A DNA stretch of 14,171 bases, from positions 1 to 14,171 of the forward strand of contig CAZOER010000025.1 of assembly GCA_964578905.1 (NCBI GenBank). The letters are read 5' to 3'. The notes beneath the pieces are model-generated. The model was not told where the DNA came from. It ran no database searches and saw only the letters and a list, made by a program, of their open reading frames with translations. The translations under genes and the position numbers were made by a program. Below are positions 1 through 6,740 of the stretch, piece by piece; positions within the stretch are counted from its first letter, which is position 1; the number at the start of each line of letters is the position of its first letter. Source of the stretch: CAZVBV01 sp964578905. GTDB lineage: Bacteria > Patescibacteriota > Gracilibacteria > UBA4473.

Positions 1-54
1 TTACACGGCCTTGCCAAGGCTGAGATACGGGTTCGACTCCCGTTACGCGCTCCA
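1..54 (+). tRNA. tRNA-Gly(GCC), 3' part only (5' end cut by the window edge)
   Basis: The anticodon stem-loop is CGGCC-TTGCCAA-GGCTG, giving anticodon GCC. A T-arm ACGGG-TTCGACT-CCCGT (27-43), the acceptor strand TACGCGC, a discriminator T and an encoded CCA (52-54) follow. The acceptor 5' strand and the D-arm lie outside the window. The 3' end of this gene is repeated downstream at 234-248 and, partly, at 318-330. Confidence 0.93.
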
Positions 55-60
55 GAAAAA

Positions 61-99
61 AATGAGTGTACCCAAAAGGTATAGTCATTTTTTTCTTTT
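61..99 (+). terminator. Rho-independent terminator of the tRNA-Gly(GCC) gene
   Basis: An imperfect hairpin pairs AATGA (61-65) with TCATT (85-89) and continues inward through TGTACC/GGTATA with one G-G mismatch around a CAAAA loop. It is followed by a T-rich tract (about 88-99). It begins 6 nt after the tRNA CCA, as expected for a tRNA terminator. Confidence 0.7.
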
Positions 100-219
100 G
101 CCTGCGAAGCAGGCAGAGTCGAATACAAGGTTCGATCTGGAAGATGAGCGCCGAGTCCCGCAATGCGGGACGACAAAGCGAATACTGAAAGACTCTAACG
201 AATCCCGACTTGTCGGGAT
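100..219. repeat. Cluster of three short perfect palindromes
   Basis: Three tight hairpins occur in 120 bp. They are GCCTGC-GAA-GCAGGC (100-114), GTCCCGC-AAT-GCGGGAC (155-171) and ATCCCGAC-TT-GTCGGGAT (202-219). Stems are 6-8 bp and loops 2-3 nt. They lie between the tRNA-Gly 3' end and its copy at 234-248, in DNA with no convincing gene. I infer a REP-like or MITE-like mosaic. The sequence alone does not show mobility. Confidence 0.7.
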
Positions 220-233
220 GAAGTGACGAGCCA

Positions 234-248
234 CCCGTTACGCGCTCC
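234..248 (+). repeat. Exact 15-bp copy of the tRNA-Gly(GCC) 3' end
   Basis: CCCGTTACGCGCTCC at 234-248 is identical to 39-53 of the tRNA gene (end of the T-stem, acceptor strand, discriminator and first two bases of CCA). No anticodon or D-arm precedes it, so it is not a second tRNA gene. Such copies are typical att-site duplications or tRNA-derived repeat debris. Confidence 0.85.
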
Positions 249-317
249 CAAAGACTGGATCCCGGATATCCCTCTAGGATTCAGGGAAGACTAGAGGAGG
301 ACGAGAATATAAGAGTT

Positions 318-330
318 TCTCGTTACGCGT
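318..330 (+). repeat. Partial third copy of the tRNA-Gly 3' end
   Basis: TTCTCGTTACGCG resembles CTCCCGTTACGCG of the tRNA, with CGTTACGCG (321-329) exact. It lies about 84 bp after the exact copy, in a stretch (250-348) without a gene. That stretch also contains a CCTCTAG...CTAGAGG inverted repeat at roughly 272-299. Confidence 0.55.
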
Positions 331-348
331 TTTAATCATAGAAAACCA

Positions 349-376
349 TTGACTTTTCTATAAAATATTTTATATT
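349..376 (+). promoter_or_regulatory. Promoter of the 292-aa hypothetical gene
   Basis: The -35 is TTGACT (349-354), followed by a 16-bp spacer and the -10 TATATT (371-376). The ATG at 386 lies 9 bp after the -10, so the mRNA should have a leader of only 0-3 nt. No Shine-Dalgarno sequence is present. Confidence 0.7.
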
Positions 377-385
377 AAATACGAA

Positions 386-1264
386 ATGTTAAAAACGAAG
401 ACAATACATAAAATTATTGATGAAAATCCTGGTGATTTTGAAGCCATTAGAATCACTATTCTTGATATTGTTGGAGATAAAAAATCAGATTTAATGCCAC
501 AATTAACGCGTCTAAAGCCGTTTTTTGTAGCGGAAGAGGTTTCGAAAATTGTAGAAAGTATTATTCAGGAAAATCCTGAAAATTGGATCAGATATGTTGA
601 AACAGCTCGTGAATATATTTCTGATAAAAAATTAAGAGAAAGACTTTTGACGATACATAAGGCAATGCCATGGTTGTTTTATAACCATATTGATGCATTT
701 AGAGACTTATTTACCAGTGATTTTTTCTCTCGAGTGTTTACAGAAACGCAATCGTTAATGGATACAGAGTTATTTAAAATTTTTCAGATATATCATTCAG
801 ACTCTGCTATGAGTGGTTTCTTTTTAGATTTTCAAGAACTTTTAAAAGAAAAAATTGGAACAACGAAAATTGAAGCTCGAGTAGCAGAAAGAAGGGAGGC
901 AGGTTTTGCTTGCGGAGGAATGGATAAGAATTTTGATTTAGCTTCACAAAAAGGAGAAGGACTTTGTTTAGTAAACGATCAGTTTATAGCCAAAAGATAT
1001 CATAGAAAAGGGGCTGATAAAGCGGTTAAAATAAGTTTTATTTCATCAGGAAGTGGTGTTAGTGAAAATGGATATCCAATATGGGAAGATTTTATTTATG
1101 CACCGAGTGAAGATCAGCATGTTGCTATTTCAGATGCAATACTCAACGGAGAGACTGCAATACAAATAGAAAACCTGATAATTCGACCAGCTCGTCCGCT
1201 CATAGGAAAAACATCACAACAAGTATGGAACCAATTTAATAGTTCTATGGAGAAGAAAGACTAA
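386..1264 (+). CDS. Hypothetical protein, 292 aa, unrecognised family
   Basis: I do not recognise this protein. There is no signal peptide or clear membrane segment, so it is probably cytoplasmic. The first ~160 residues look all-helical, with acidic/basic amphipathic segments that could form a HEAT-like solenoid. The second half (about 165-292) is more mixed, with a Gly/Cys motif FACGGMD near 174-180 and a basic patch AKRYHRKGADK near 202-212. The gene is AT-richer than the housekeeping genes beside it and has its own near-leaderless promoter. Its TAA stop (1262-1264) overlaps the TAG stop of the convergent aroK-purN gene by 4 bp. It lies next to a tRNA gene and tRNA-derived repeats, a common place for acquired genes, but acquisition is inference. 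Confidence 0.75.
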   Translation: MLKTKTIHKIIDENPGDFEAIRITILDIVGDKKSDLMPQLTRLKPFFVAEEVSKIVESIIQENPENWIRYVETAREYISDKKLRERLLTIHKAMPWLFYNHIDAFRDLFTSDFFSRVFTETQSLMDTELFKIFQIYHSDSAMSGFFLDFQELLKEKIGTTKIEARVAERREAGFACGGMDKNFDLASQKGEGLCLVNDQFIAKRYHRKGADKAVKISFISSGSGVSENGYPIWEDFIYAPSEDQHVAISDAILNGETAIQIENLIIRPARPLIGKTSQQVWNQFNSSMEKKD

Positions 1265-2379
1265 CGTCGTTCCAAAAACTCACAGAATCCAAGCACTTCT
1301 TGTTTCTGTACTTTTTGTCTGAGCGTCTCAACAGTATCGGTTTCTTCATCTACTAACACTTTTCGTTGTAAGACCGTCTCACCGGCATCTACGTCCTTAC
1401 TCACACGGTGCAAGGTTGCTCCTGTGTAGCGTTCTTCTTCATCGAGAACCTTCTGGTGCACTTCGTCACCTTTAAGCCCTGCAAACTTCGGCAGAAGCGA
1501 TGGGTGGACATTGATTGTAATATTTCCAAATTGTTCACAGAAGAGTGGCGAAAGAATTCGCATCCATCCCGCAAGCAAGATGAAGTCAGGATTGTGTTCC
1601 CGTAAAAAGTTCATCAATTCTCGATCGTATTCTTCACGCGTCATTCCTTTGGCTTCAGGAAGCACTTCGATGTTTTTAATCTTTGCTTTCTTTGCTTTTG
1701 CCAATGCTCCAGCGGCTGGTTGATCAGTGAGGAAAAGGCAGACTTCAACATTTGGAATTCGTCCTTTTTTGTGGGCATCAAGGATTCCTTGGAACGTGGT
1801 TCCATTGCTTGATGAAAGAATCGCGATACGTTTCTTTTCAGGCACTTCGGGAAGCAATGATTCCAGAACGGGCATCATCTTTTCAACTTCCTTTTTTGGA
1901 TCACTTTTCAAGCTTGGAGAAACTTCAATTTCAGCACTGGCTTGATAGATTCCTTTTCGTTGATTCCAGAGTTGATCGATTTCTTGAGACAAAGGAATGT
2001 CAGGATTGAGTCGTGGTCGGTGTGACTCGTTCTGCGTTAAGAGGTACTTCCGCACATCACTAAAGTCTGTGTGCAAGAAGACAAACGTTCCTGTTTTCTT
2101 TAAATTTTGAAAGTTTTTTGAGTTCTCAATCGTACTACCACCTGTAGCGAGGATCCCAGAGAAATTACGACAAAAGTCGTGTGTAACTCGTTGTTCCACT
2201 TCTCGGAAAACTTGCCATCCGTACTTTCCTACGAAATCAGAAATACTTTCTCCAATGACAAATTCAATTTCTTCATCGAGATCGGCAAACGGGAGATTAT
2301 TTATTTCCGCGAGTGCACGTCCAAATGTCGTCTTTCCGCATCCACGGAAACCTATGAAAACGATGTTCTGTTTCTTCAC
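1261..2379 (-). CDS. Bifunctional fusion: shikimate kinase (AroK-like) + phosphoribosylglycinamide formyltransferase (PurN)
   Basis: The protein has 372 aa and a GTG start (2379-2377). The N-terminal half (about 1-165) is a shikimate kinase, which phosphorylates shikimate with ATP. It has a P-loop GFRGCGKT (10-17), the DLD metal/substrate pair (33-35), FRE with Arg59, LATGGS (78-82, where the family normally has GGG), the lid RPR (121-123) and Arg141. A short linker (about 166-182) leads to a complete PurN domain (183-372), which formylates GAR in purine synthesis. That domain has a SSSNGTTFQ phosphate-binding loop (189-197), the family block LLAGWMRILSP (268-278), INVHPSLLP (289-297) with catalytic Asn290 and His292, and Asp331 in DVDAGE. 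Both active sites look intact apart from GGG to GGS. The enzymes belong to unrelated pathways, so the joining is unusual. The stop overlaps that of the convergent upstream gene. Confidence 0.88.
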   Translation of the reverse strand: MKKQNIVFIGFRGCGKTTFGRALAEINNLPFADLDEEIEFVIGESISDFVGKYGWQVFREVEQRVTHDFCRNFSGILATGGSTIENSKNFQNLKKTGTFVFLHTDFSDVRKYLLTQNESHRPRLNPDIPLSQEIDQLWNQRKGIYQASAEIEVSPSLKSDPKKEVEKMMPVLESLLPEVPEKKRIAILSSSNGTTFQGILDAHKKGRIPNVEVCLFLTDQPAAGALAKAKKAKIKNIEVLPEAKGMTREEYDRELMNFLREHNPDFILLAGWMRILSPLFCEQFGNITINVHPSLLPKFAGLKGDEVHQKVLDEEERYTGATLHRVSKDVDAGETVLQRKVLVDEETDTVETLRQKVQKQEVLGFCEFLERR

Positions 2380-2386
2380 GGAGTTC

Positions 2387-2414
2387 TTTTAGCGTAATTT
2401 GCAAAAAAAATCAA
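2387..2414 (-). promoter_or_regulatory. Possible promoter of aroK-purN
   Basis: On the minus strand, TTGATT (2414-2409), a 16-bp spacer and CTAAAA (2392-2387) precede the GTG by 7 bp. The -10 is weak, but the geometry matches other promoters in this window. It lies in the 76-bp divergent space shared with the SLH gene. Confidence 0.4.
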
Positions 2415-2455
2415 ATCTCTTACCCTTAATCCGACTTGCTTTTATACCAAAATAC

Positions 2456-3679
2456 ATGCAAAAAAAATTAATAATCTTCGGTCTTTCCCTCTCTATTTTG
2501 CTGATTCCTTCAGCACAGGCTCTTCGGTTTTCAGATGACGCATTGCTTCCTACATGGGCGGTAGACGCAGTTGACGAAGTTCAGGAGCAAAAAATTATGA
2601 CAGGATTCGGAGACAATACGTTCCGACCGGATCGTATTTTAAATCGTGCAGAAGCACTCGTTATATTGTTCCGATTAAAAAGAGTTGATTTAGACGAAGT
2701 AGGAGCAACAGGGGACACTAAATTCAAAGATGTGCCACTCGACGCATGGTTTTCGAAGGCCGTTGGAGAAGCGGTGAAGCAAGAATGGATTACAGGATTT
2801 CCTGATGGAACGTTTCGTCCAGGACAGAATCTCAACCGTGCTGAATGGGCGACACTTATCATGCGGGCATTTTCTCTTGAAAGAGAAGAAAATCCTGGAT
2901 ATACGGATGTGCCTTCTAAAGCATGGTTTTCGAAACCAATTTTTACTCTTGCTGCGAATGACTTAATAAGAACGAAATCAAACAAGTTTAATCCATCAGA
3001 CCCAGTAGACAGGGCAGATGCAGCTTGGCTTGCGGCAAAAATTCTCAGAAAACCGAGACTTTTAGGAACATCTTCTTCTAATGATTTTGGATCGTATGCA
3101 AAAAGAATTGATAGTCGACGAGTAGCGATTAAGCCTCGTGATTTTAATCCCTACATGCAGGGATATGATATTGAAACAAAGCAATTGAGTATGAATGTCG
3201 TTCCGAAAGAGGACGAAGCTGTGATACGAAAAGATTCTGATTGGATTGATATGGGATCAATCCGTATCTCAAATACGCTTGATGATCGAGTAGAACTTCA
3301 CTCAATAGAACTGAAACTTCTTTTTGACAAAACCAATATTGGACCAGCAGGGAACTTTTTGTTCAAACTGAAAGGGCTGGGAATTGAGAGAGAAGTAGAG
3401 GTCGGAAGAACAGGGAATATATTTATTGCTGGGATTGGGGCATCAGGAGGAGCGCTTATTGGAGCGAACCAGGAACTCGTTGTGCGTGCATACCTGAAAC
3501 CAAAAGATGCGAATCAATTCTATGCAAATGAAGGGTATGGGAAACTGACACTCTTTCAATCGACAGGATCGATGATTAGTACCTTTAACAAAGAAAATCC
3601 AGACAGAAATGGAACCTATCGAAATGCGCCGATTAAGTTTGAGTCTCGAGAATTTACAAAAATATTTTTTCGACCGTAA
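2456..3679 (+). CDS. Secreted S-layer homology (SLH) domain protein, three SLH repeats
   Basis: With the ATG at 2456 the protein has 407 aa and begins with a classical signal peptide: MQKK, a hydrophobic core, then cleavage after AQA (residues 20-22). An in-frame start at 2399 would put 19 extra residues before the signal peptide and is unlikely. Three SLH repeats follow, at about 31-74, 90-138 and 149-197. They carry the family signatures: W/AWFSKAV-type openings, ITGFPDGTFRPG-type turns and NRAE motifs. SLH domains typically attach proteins to secondary cell-wall polymers. The remaining ~200 residues are beta-rich with no recognised domain and may be the exposed functional part. A -10-like TATACC (2443-2448) lies 7 bp before the ATG, but I see no good -35. 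The third SLH repeat is the most diverged. Confidence 0.88.
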   Translation: MQKKLIIFGLSLSILLIPSAQALRFSDDALLPTWAVDAVDEVQEQKIMTGFGDNTFRPDRILNRAEALVILFRLKRVDLDEVGATGDTKFKDVPLDAWFSKAVGEAVKQEWITGFPDGTFRPGQNLNRAEWATLIMRAFSLEREENPGYTDVPSKAWFSKPIFTLAANDLIRTKSNKFNPSDPVDRADAAWLAAKILRKPRLLGTSSSNDFGSYAKRIDSRRVAIKPRDFNPYMQGYDIETKQLSMNVVPKEDEAVIRKDSDWIDMGSIRISNTLDDRVELHSIELKLLFDKTNIGPAGNFLFKLKGLGIEREVEVGRTGNIFIAGIGASGGALIGANQELVVRAYLKPKDANQFYANEGYGKLTLFQSTGSMISTFNKENPDRNGTYRNAPIKFESREFTKIFFRP

Positions 3680-3685
3680 AAACTT

Positions 3686-3713
3686 TTGACAAACATTTCC
3701 TGAAACCTACAAT
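3686..3713 (+). promoter_or_regulatory. Promoter of rpsU(-prmC)
   Basis: TTGACA (3686-3691), a 16-bp spacer, and TACAAT (3708-3713). The ATG at 3722 is 8 bp after the -10, so the rpsU mRNA should be leaderless or nearly so. Confidence 0.8.
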
Positions 3714-3721
3714 TCTGCCCG

Positions 3722-3928
3722 ATGATTAAGGTTACTAAACGAAACGGTGAGTCAGGAGATAAATTGCTCAAACGATTTTCTTCCCACGTAAAATCTCGAA
3801 AACTTATGCAGAAGTTCCGAGGATTGCGATATTTTTCACAGAAGCCACGAAAGATCAGTGAAAGAGAAGCAGCAGTTATGAGAGAAATGCACCGAACAGA
3901 GGCAAAACGAAAACAGTTTTTGAGCTAG
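3722..3928 (+). CDS. rpsU: Small ribosomal subunit protein bS21
   Basis: The protein has 68 aa and matches the normal bS21 length. It starts IKVTKRNGES and continues with the family pattern of DKLLKRF, a helix, then YFSQKP and a long Arg/Lys-rich C-terminal helix. bS21 sits on the 30S platform near the 3' end of 16S rRNA and assists initiation. The N-terminal strand and the KP motif before the basic helix make the assignment good, though the protein is diverged from the Escherichia coli form. It has a strong promoter with almost no leader and is followed 48 bp later by prmC. The pair couples a ribosomal protein with a release-factor modification enzyme. Confidence 0.85.
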   Translation: MIKVTKRNGESGDKLLKRFSSHVKSRKLMQKFRGLRYFSQKPRKISEREAAVMREMHRTEAKRKQFLS

Positions 3929-3932
3929 TCAT

Positions 3933-3948
3933 TCAGAAGTATTTCTGA
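3933..3948 (+). other. Small perfect hairpin between rpsU and prmC
   Basis: TCAGAA-GTAT-TTCTGA forms a 6-bp stem with a 4-nt loop. It has no adjacent T-tract, so it is not a convincing terminator. It could be an mRNA stability or processing element in the rpsU-prmC transcript. Confidence 0.4.
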
Positions 3949-3976
3949 TAGAAGGGGGATGCTTTTTTGTATTACG

Positions 3977-4801
3977 ATGAACATTCGAACAGCACTTTTG
4001 TGGGGAGAAGATGATCTTCAATATTTGGAGAACCCAAAACTTGAAGCAGAAATACTCCTTGCGGGTGTATTAAAAAAGGATCGTATTTTTCTGAAAACCA
4101 ATCCTGAATTTCCAATGTCTGTGAGGGAAAAAAGATTGTACAAAAAATGTGTTCAAAGGAGACTAGAAGGATTTCCAGTAGCGCAGATTCTAAAGTATAA
4201 AGATTGGGCTGGGTTTCGGATAGTCATAAATAAACACGTTCTTATCCCGCGTGATGAAACAGAAATCCTTTGTGAACATATCTGTGAAATTTCGCGAAAG
4301 GATTCAGTAAAAAGAATTCTTGATGTGGGAACGGGGTCGGGAATTATTGCGATTTTTCTGAAACACCATTTCCCAGAGGCGATGGTACAAGCGCTTGATA
4401 TTTCAAAGAGAGCCCTGCGAGTGGCACGAAAGAATGCAAAAAAACACCAGCCTTCCATTGAATTCTTGAGATCGAACCTCCTTGATAAAATTGAAGAGAA
4501 CGAGCAGTACGACATTATCGTCGCAAACCTGCCCTATGTCCCCGAAAATATTTCTATCTCACGAGAGGTCTCCAAAGAGCCAAGAAAGGCTATCTTCTCC
4601 GGTTCAGATGGACTCGATTTACTCCGAACATTTGCAGAGCAATTAAAAGAAAAGAATATTCGATTTCAAGAGTTATGGCTTGAGTTTTTACCACAACAAG
4701 AAAAATCAATTGAGGATCTCTTCAAAGAATATGATGTTCAGTTTTTCACGGACACAGAAAAGACGGTCCGATTCGCGCGAATAATGATTCAAAAGTCCTA
4801 G
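3977..4801 (+). CDS. prmC: Release factor glutamine N5-methyltransferase (PrmC/HemK family)
   Basis: With the ATG at 3977 the protein has 274 aa and opens MNIRTALLWG, as PrmC proteins usually do. An in-frame ATG at 3959 would add six residues and is less likely, although AGAAGGGGG directly abuts it. The enzyme methylates the GGQ glutamine of RF1/RF2 using SAM. The helical N-terminal domain (1-80) is followed by LIPRDETE (89-96), the SAM-binding LDVGTGSG (115-122), an acidic ALDIS (139-143) and the catalytic motif NLPY (184-187). The last motif is NPPY in most family members, so the second residue is changed. EPRKAIFSGSDGLDLL (201-216) is also typical. No promoter is visible, so it is probably co-transcribed with rpsU. 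Its TAG stop shares the palindrome CTAG with the stop of the convergent gene. Confidence 0.9.
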   Translation: MNIRTALLWGEDDLQYLENPKLEAEILLAGVLKKDRIFLKTNPEFPMSVREKRLYKKCVQRRLEGFPVAQILKYKDWAGFRIVINKHVLIPRDETEILCEHICEISRKDSVKRILDVGTGSGIIAIFLKHHFPEAMVQALDISKRALRVARKNAKKHQPSIEFLRSNLLDKIEENEQYDIIVANLPYVPENISISREVSKEPRKAIFSGSDGLDLLRTFAEQLKEKNIRFQELWLEFLPQQEKSIEDLFKEYDVQFFTDTEKTVRFARIMIQKS

Positions 4802-6000
4802 TGCTTTCGTCGTGCGTATTCACCGACGAAGATGCCGATTGAAGCCGCAACAGGGATAGACATAATCATTCCGATAATCGCAAGGGGTACTCCACCGAAG
4901 GCATTTCCAATCGTACCTCCGATAGCCAAGGAGAGGATCACGACGACTGATGGTAAACCGGTGACTTTTTCCATAACCAGTGGAACGAGCAAGTTTCCTT
5001 CCAAGAATTGAATGAGGGCGACCCATCCAATAACAATGAAGAAGAGAACCCAAGAAATGTTAAGCGCAATGAGTCCAGCAAGAACGTACGTCGTCATAAC
5101 GCCTACGTATGGGAAAAGTTCCATAACACCCGCGAGAAGTCCAATAGTGGCCGCGTATGGCATTCCAAAGAAGTATTCGAGGATCTTCATTCCGATGTAC
5201 ATAGAAAGCCCGATAGAAACCATGAGGATAAGTTGTCCTCGGAACCAAGAAGCCATTTTTGTTTGAATACGGATTGTTTTTTCTTCGATATAATTTCGTT
5301 CTTTTGTTGGAAAGAGGGCAAGGAAGAATTGTCCAATTTGTTCTCGTTCCATAAGAAGGAAGAAAAGAACTACGAGTGTGAAGAGGAAATTAAAGACTCC
5401 TTGAAAGATTCCACTCAGGATATCGAAGGTAGAACCAGCTACACTATTGAGGTTCTTTGAAATGCTGGTGAGGTTGTCAGAGATGAATTTTTCTGCATCA
5501 GTAGGATCGAAAGAGAATCGTGTGAAAATCTCTTGAAGCCACGGATATGTTGTTTGATCACTTGCAAAGAGTGCTTTCAAATCCTGTGCAATAGAGAGGA
5601 GTTGTTCTCCGAGGATCGGAACCACTTGGTAAAACAAAATTCCAATAACTCCTAAGAAAAGGATATAGAGAATTAATATAGCGAGAGGTCGAGGGATTTT
5701 TCGTTGTTCCATAGAACTCACAATGGGAGAAAGTCCCATTGCCAGGAAGAAACAGACCAAGGTAATAATCAAGATGTTTTGCAGTTGAACGGCGAGTTGT
5801 CCGATTATGAGAAACAAAAATACAACAATCAGAACTTTTGCGATAGTTGCACTTGAAATCGTCAGTTCTACTTTTTGAACATCAACAAGTTCCTTTTTTG
5901 GAGCGACGTGGTGCTTGATATCTTCCTCCTTTTTCTTCTTCTGTCGAAGCTCATTTATCTCATTTATCTTATCCGAAAGCCGATTAAAAAACTGTTTCAT
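4798..6000 (-). CDS. AI-2E/PerM family transporter-like membrane protein
   Basis: The protein has 400 aa with the ATG at 6000; the preceding in-frame TTG would add one residue. A charged cytoplasmic N-terminus (about 1-50, rich in Lys/Glu) precedes some eight hydrophobic segments: near 52-95 (two), 107-130, about 205-225, then a dense membrane block from about 250 to 390. The family signature lies in the C-terminal block: a GLLAGVMELFPYVGV region, QFLEGNLLVPLVM and a final GGVPLAIIGMIMSIPVAA stretch. Family members have been linked to AI-2 export (TqsA), Na+/H+ antiport or permease roles, so the substrate cannot be read from sequence. The stop codon shares CTAG with prmC. The upstream 86 bp contain no convincing TTGAC-type promoter. 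Confidence 0.88.
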   Translation of the reverse strand: MKQFFNRLSDKINEINELRQKKKKEEDIKHHVAPKKELVDVQKVELTISSATIAKVLIVVFLFLIIGQLAVQLQNILIITLVCFFLAMGLSPIVSSMEQRKIPRPLAILILYILFLGVIGILFYQVVPILGEQLLSIAQDLKALFASDQTTYPWLQEIFTRFSFDPTDAEKFISDNLTSISKNLNSVAGSTFDILSGIFQGVFNFLFTLVVLFFLLMEREQIGQFFLALFPTKERNYIEEKTIRIQTKMASWFRGQLILMVSIGLSMYIGMKILEYFFGMPYAATIGLLAGVMELFPYVGVMTTYVLAGLIALNISWVLFFIVIGWVALIQFLEGNLLVPLVMEKVTGLPSVVVILSLAIGGTIGNAFGGVPLAIIGMIMSIPVAASIGIFVGEYARRKH

Positions 6001-6086
6001 CAAGTATAATTTTTACACAAAAGGAAAATACACGCAAAAAAAAATCAACGTAATGAATAAGCGGTATTAAAAGTCAGAACGAGATA

Positions 6087-6296
6087 TTATTTGTTCTGTG
6101 CACGAGAGATTTGTTTCGTCTTGTGTACTTGATGTTTATTACATCGTGAACAGTATTTTCGCATTGTTACCTCCTTTGGATTTTGATTCTGAATATTGAG
6201 CAAAATCTTGTAGTTTTGCATCATCTTTCCAAGTTTGTCTTTGCACTCTGTACAGAAGAGGGCGAAGAAGAGTCGTTTTTTAGTAGCTCGTGCCAT
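6087..6296 (-). CDS. rpmG: Large ribosomal subunit protein bL33, zinc-binding form
   Basis: The protein has 69 aa, longer than the usual ~50. It shows FALFCTECKD with Cys15/Cys18 and RKYCSRCNKHQVHK with Cys49/Cys52, the two CxxC knuckles of the C+ (zinc) form of bL33, plus the basic KHxxHK tail. The spacing between the knuckles is about 30 residues, roughly a dozen more than usual, because of an extra Gln/Asn-rich segment (about 24-40). bL33 lies near the 50S E-site. It has its own promoter at 6320-6347. An inverted repeat CAGAAC/GTTCTG overlaps the stop codon (6076-6099) and could act as a weak terminator. Confidence 0.85.
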   Translation of the reverse strand: MARATKKRLFFALFCTECKDKLGKMMQNYKILLNIQNQNPKEVTMRKYCSRCNKHQVHKTKQISRAQNK

Positions 6297-6319
6297 TTTA
6301 TTATCTTAATTGCTGGCGG

Positions 6320-6347
6320 ATTGTAGGAAGGGAAGGGGTTTTGTCAA
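6320..6347 (-). promoter_or_regulatory. Promoter of rpmG
   Basis: On the minus strand, TTGACA (6347-6342), a 16-bp spacer, then TACAAT (6325-6320). These are the same hexamers and spacing as the rpsU promoter. The ATG is 23 bp after the -10, giving a short leader (~17 nt). It abuts the ferredoxin stop codon. Confidence 0.8.
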
Positions 6348-6650
6348 CTACAAGTTTTCCGCTTCGAGTTCGATTTCTGCATTTTCTGGAGCGTCACTCT
6401 TTACCGCCGTGATACAAGAGAGAACTTCATCGTCTTCTGTTTGGATGTGCTTTGGTCCAATCGCTTCTTCATCAAGGTATTCTTTCCCTTTCTTTACCTT
6501 ACAAACACACGCTCTACAAGCCCCCACACCACACGAAAAAGGAATTGGAGCGCCATTATCTTGCGCTTGTGTTCCGACAGATTCATCAGACGTTGAATCG
6601 AAGTCAGTCACTTTTTTTCCAGAGTTATCATTGATGATTACTTTTGCCAT
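6348..6650 (-). CDS. [2Fe-2S] ferredoxin, plant/adrenodoxin-like fold
   Basis: The protein has 100 aa, the normal size for this family. The cluster ligands are in the order C-x4-C-x2-C...C: Cys40, Cys45 and Cys48 in SCGVGACRAC, then Cys79 in VLSCI. A further Cys50 is not a canonical ligand. The N-terminal strands (AKVIINDNSGKKV) and the acidic surface (many Asp/Glu) fit an electron carrier that docks to basic partners. No partner reductase is encoded in the window. It is divergently transcribed from a small Cys-rich gene, and the two -35 boxes are 1 bp apart. Confidence 0.93.
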   Translation of the reverse strand: MAKVIINDNSGKKVTDFDSTSDESVGTQAQDNGAPIPFSCGVGACRACVCKVKKGKEYLDEEAIGPKHIQTEDDEVLSCITAVKSDAPENAEIELEAENL

Positions 6651-6673
6651 TTTTGTAATTTAAAATCGAGGAG

Positions 6674-6701
6674 AGTGTATTTTTTGAGATAAAGAATGCA
6701 A
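6674..6701 (-). promoter_or_regulatory. Promoter of the ferredoxin gene
   Basis: On the minus strand, TTGCAT (6701-6696), a 16-bp spacer, then TACACT (6679-6674). The predicted leader is about 17 nt. Its -35 is 1 bp from the -35 of the divergent promoter. Confidence 0.65.
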
Positions 6702-6702
6702 G

Positions 6703-6730
6703 TTGACAAATTGCTAATAATATTTATTAT
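6703..6730 (+). promoter_or_regulatory. Promoter of the first Cys-rich gene
   Basis: TTGACA (6703-6708), a 16-bp spacer, then TATTAT (6725-6730). The ATG at 6741 is 10 bp after the -10. This rules out the longer reading that starts at 6696, upstream of the promoter. Confidence 0.75.
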
Positions 6731-6740
6731 AAACAAGTAT

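Noticed and set aside
11..226. 71-aa open frame running through the tRNA 3' end and the palindromes
   Set aside because: It starts inside the tRNA-Gly gene and crosses its terminator and repeats. Composition and context do not support a gene.
2581..2985. 134-aa open frame antisense to the SLH gene
   Set aside because: It mirrors the SLH repeats on the opposite strand and has no promoter or family match. It is a shadow of a well-supported gene.
5008..5460. 150-aa plus-strand frame rich in Asn/Glu/Lys
   Set aside because: It lies antisense inside the AI-2E/PerM-family gene, is low in complexity and has no start signal.
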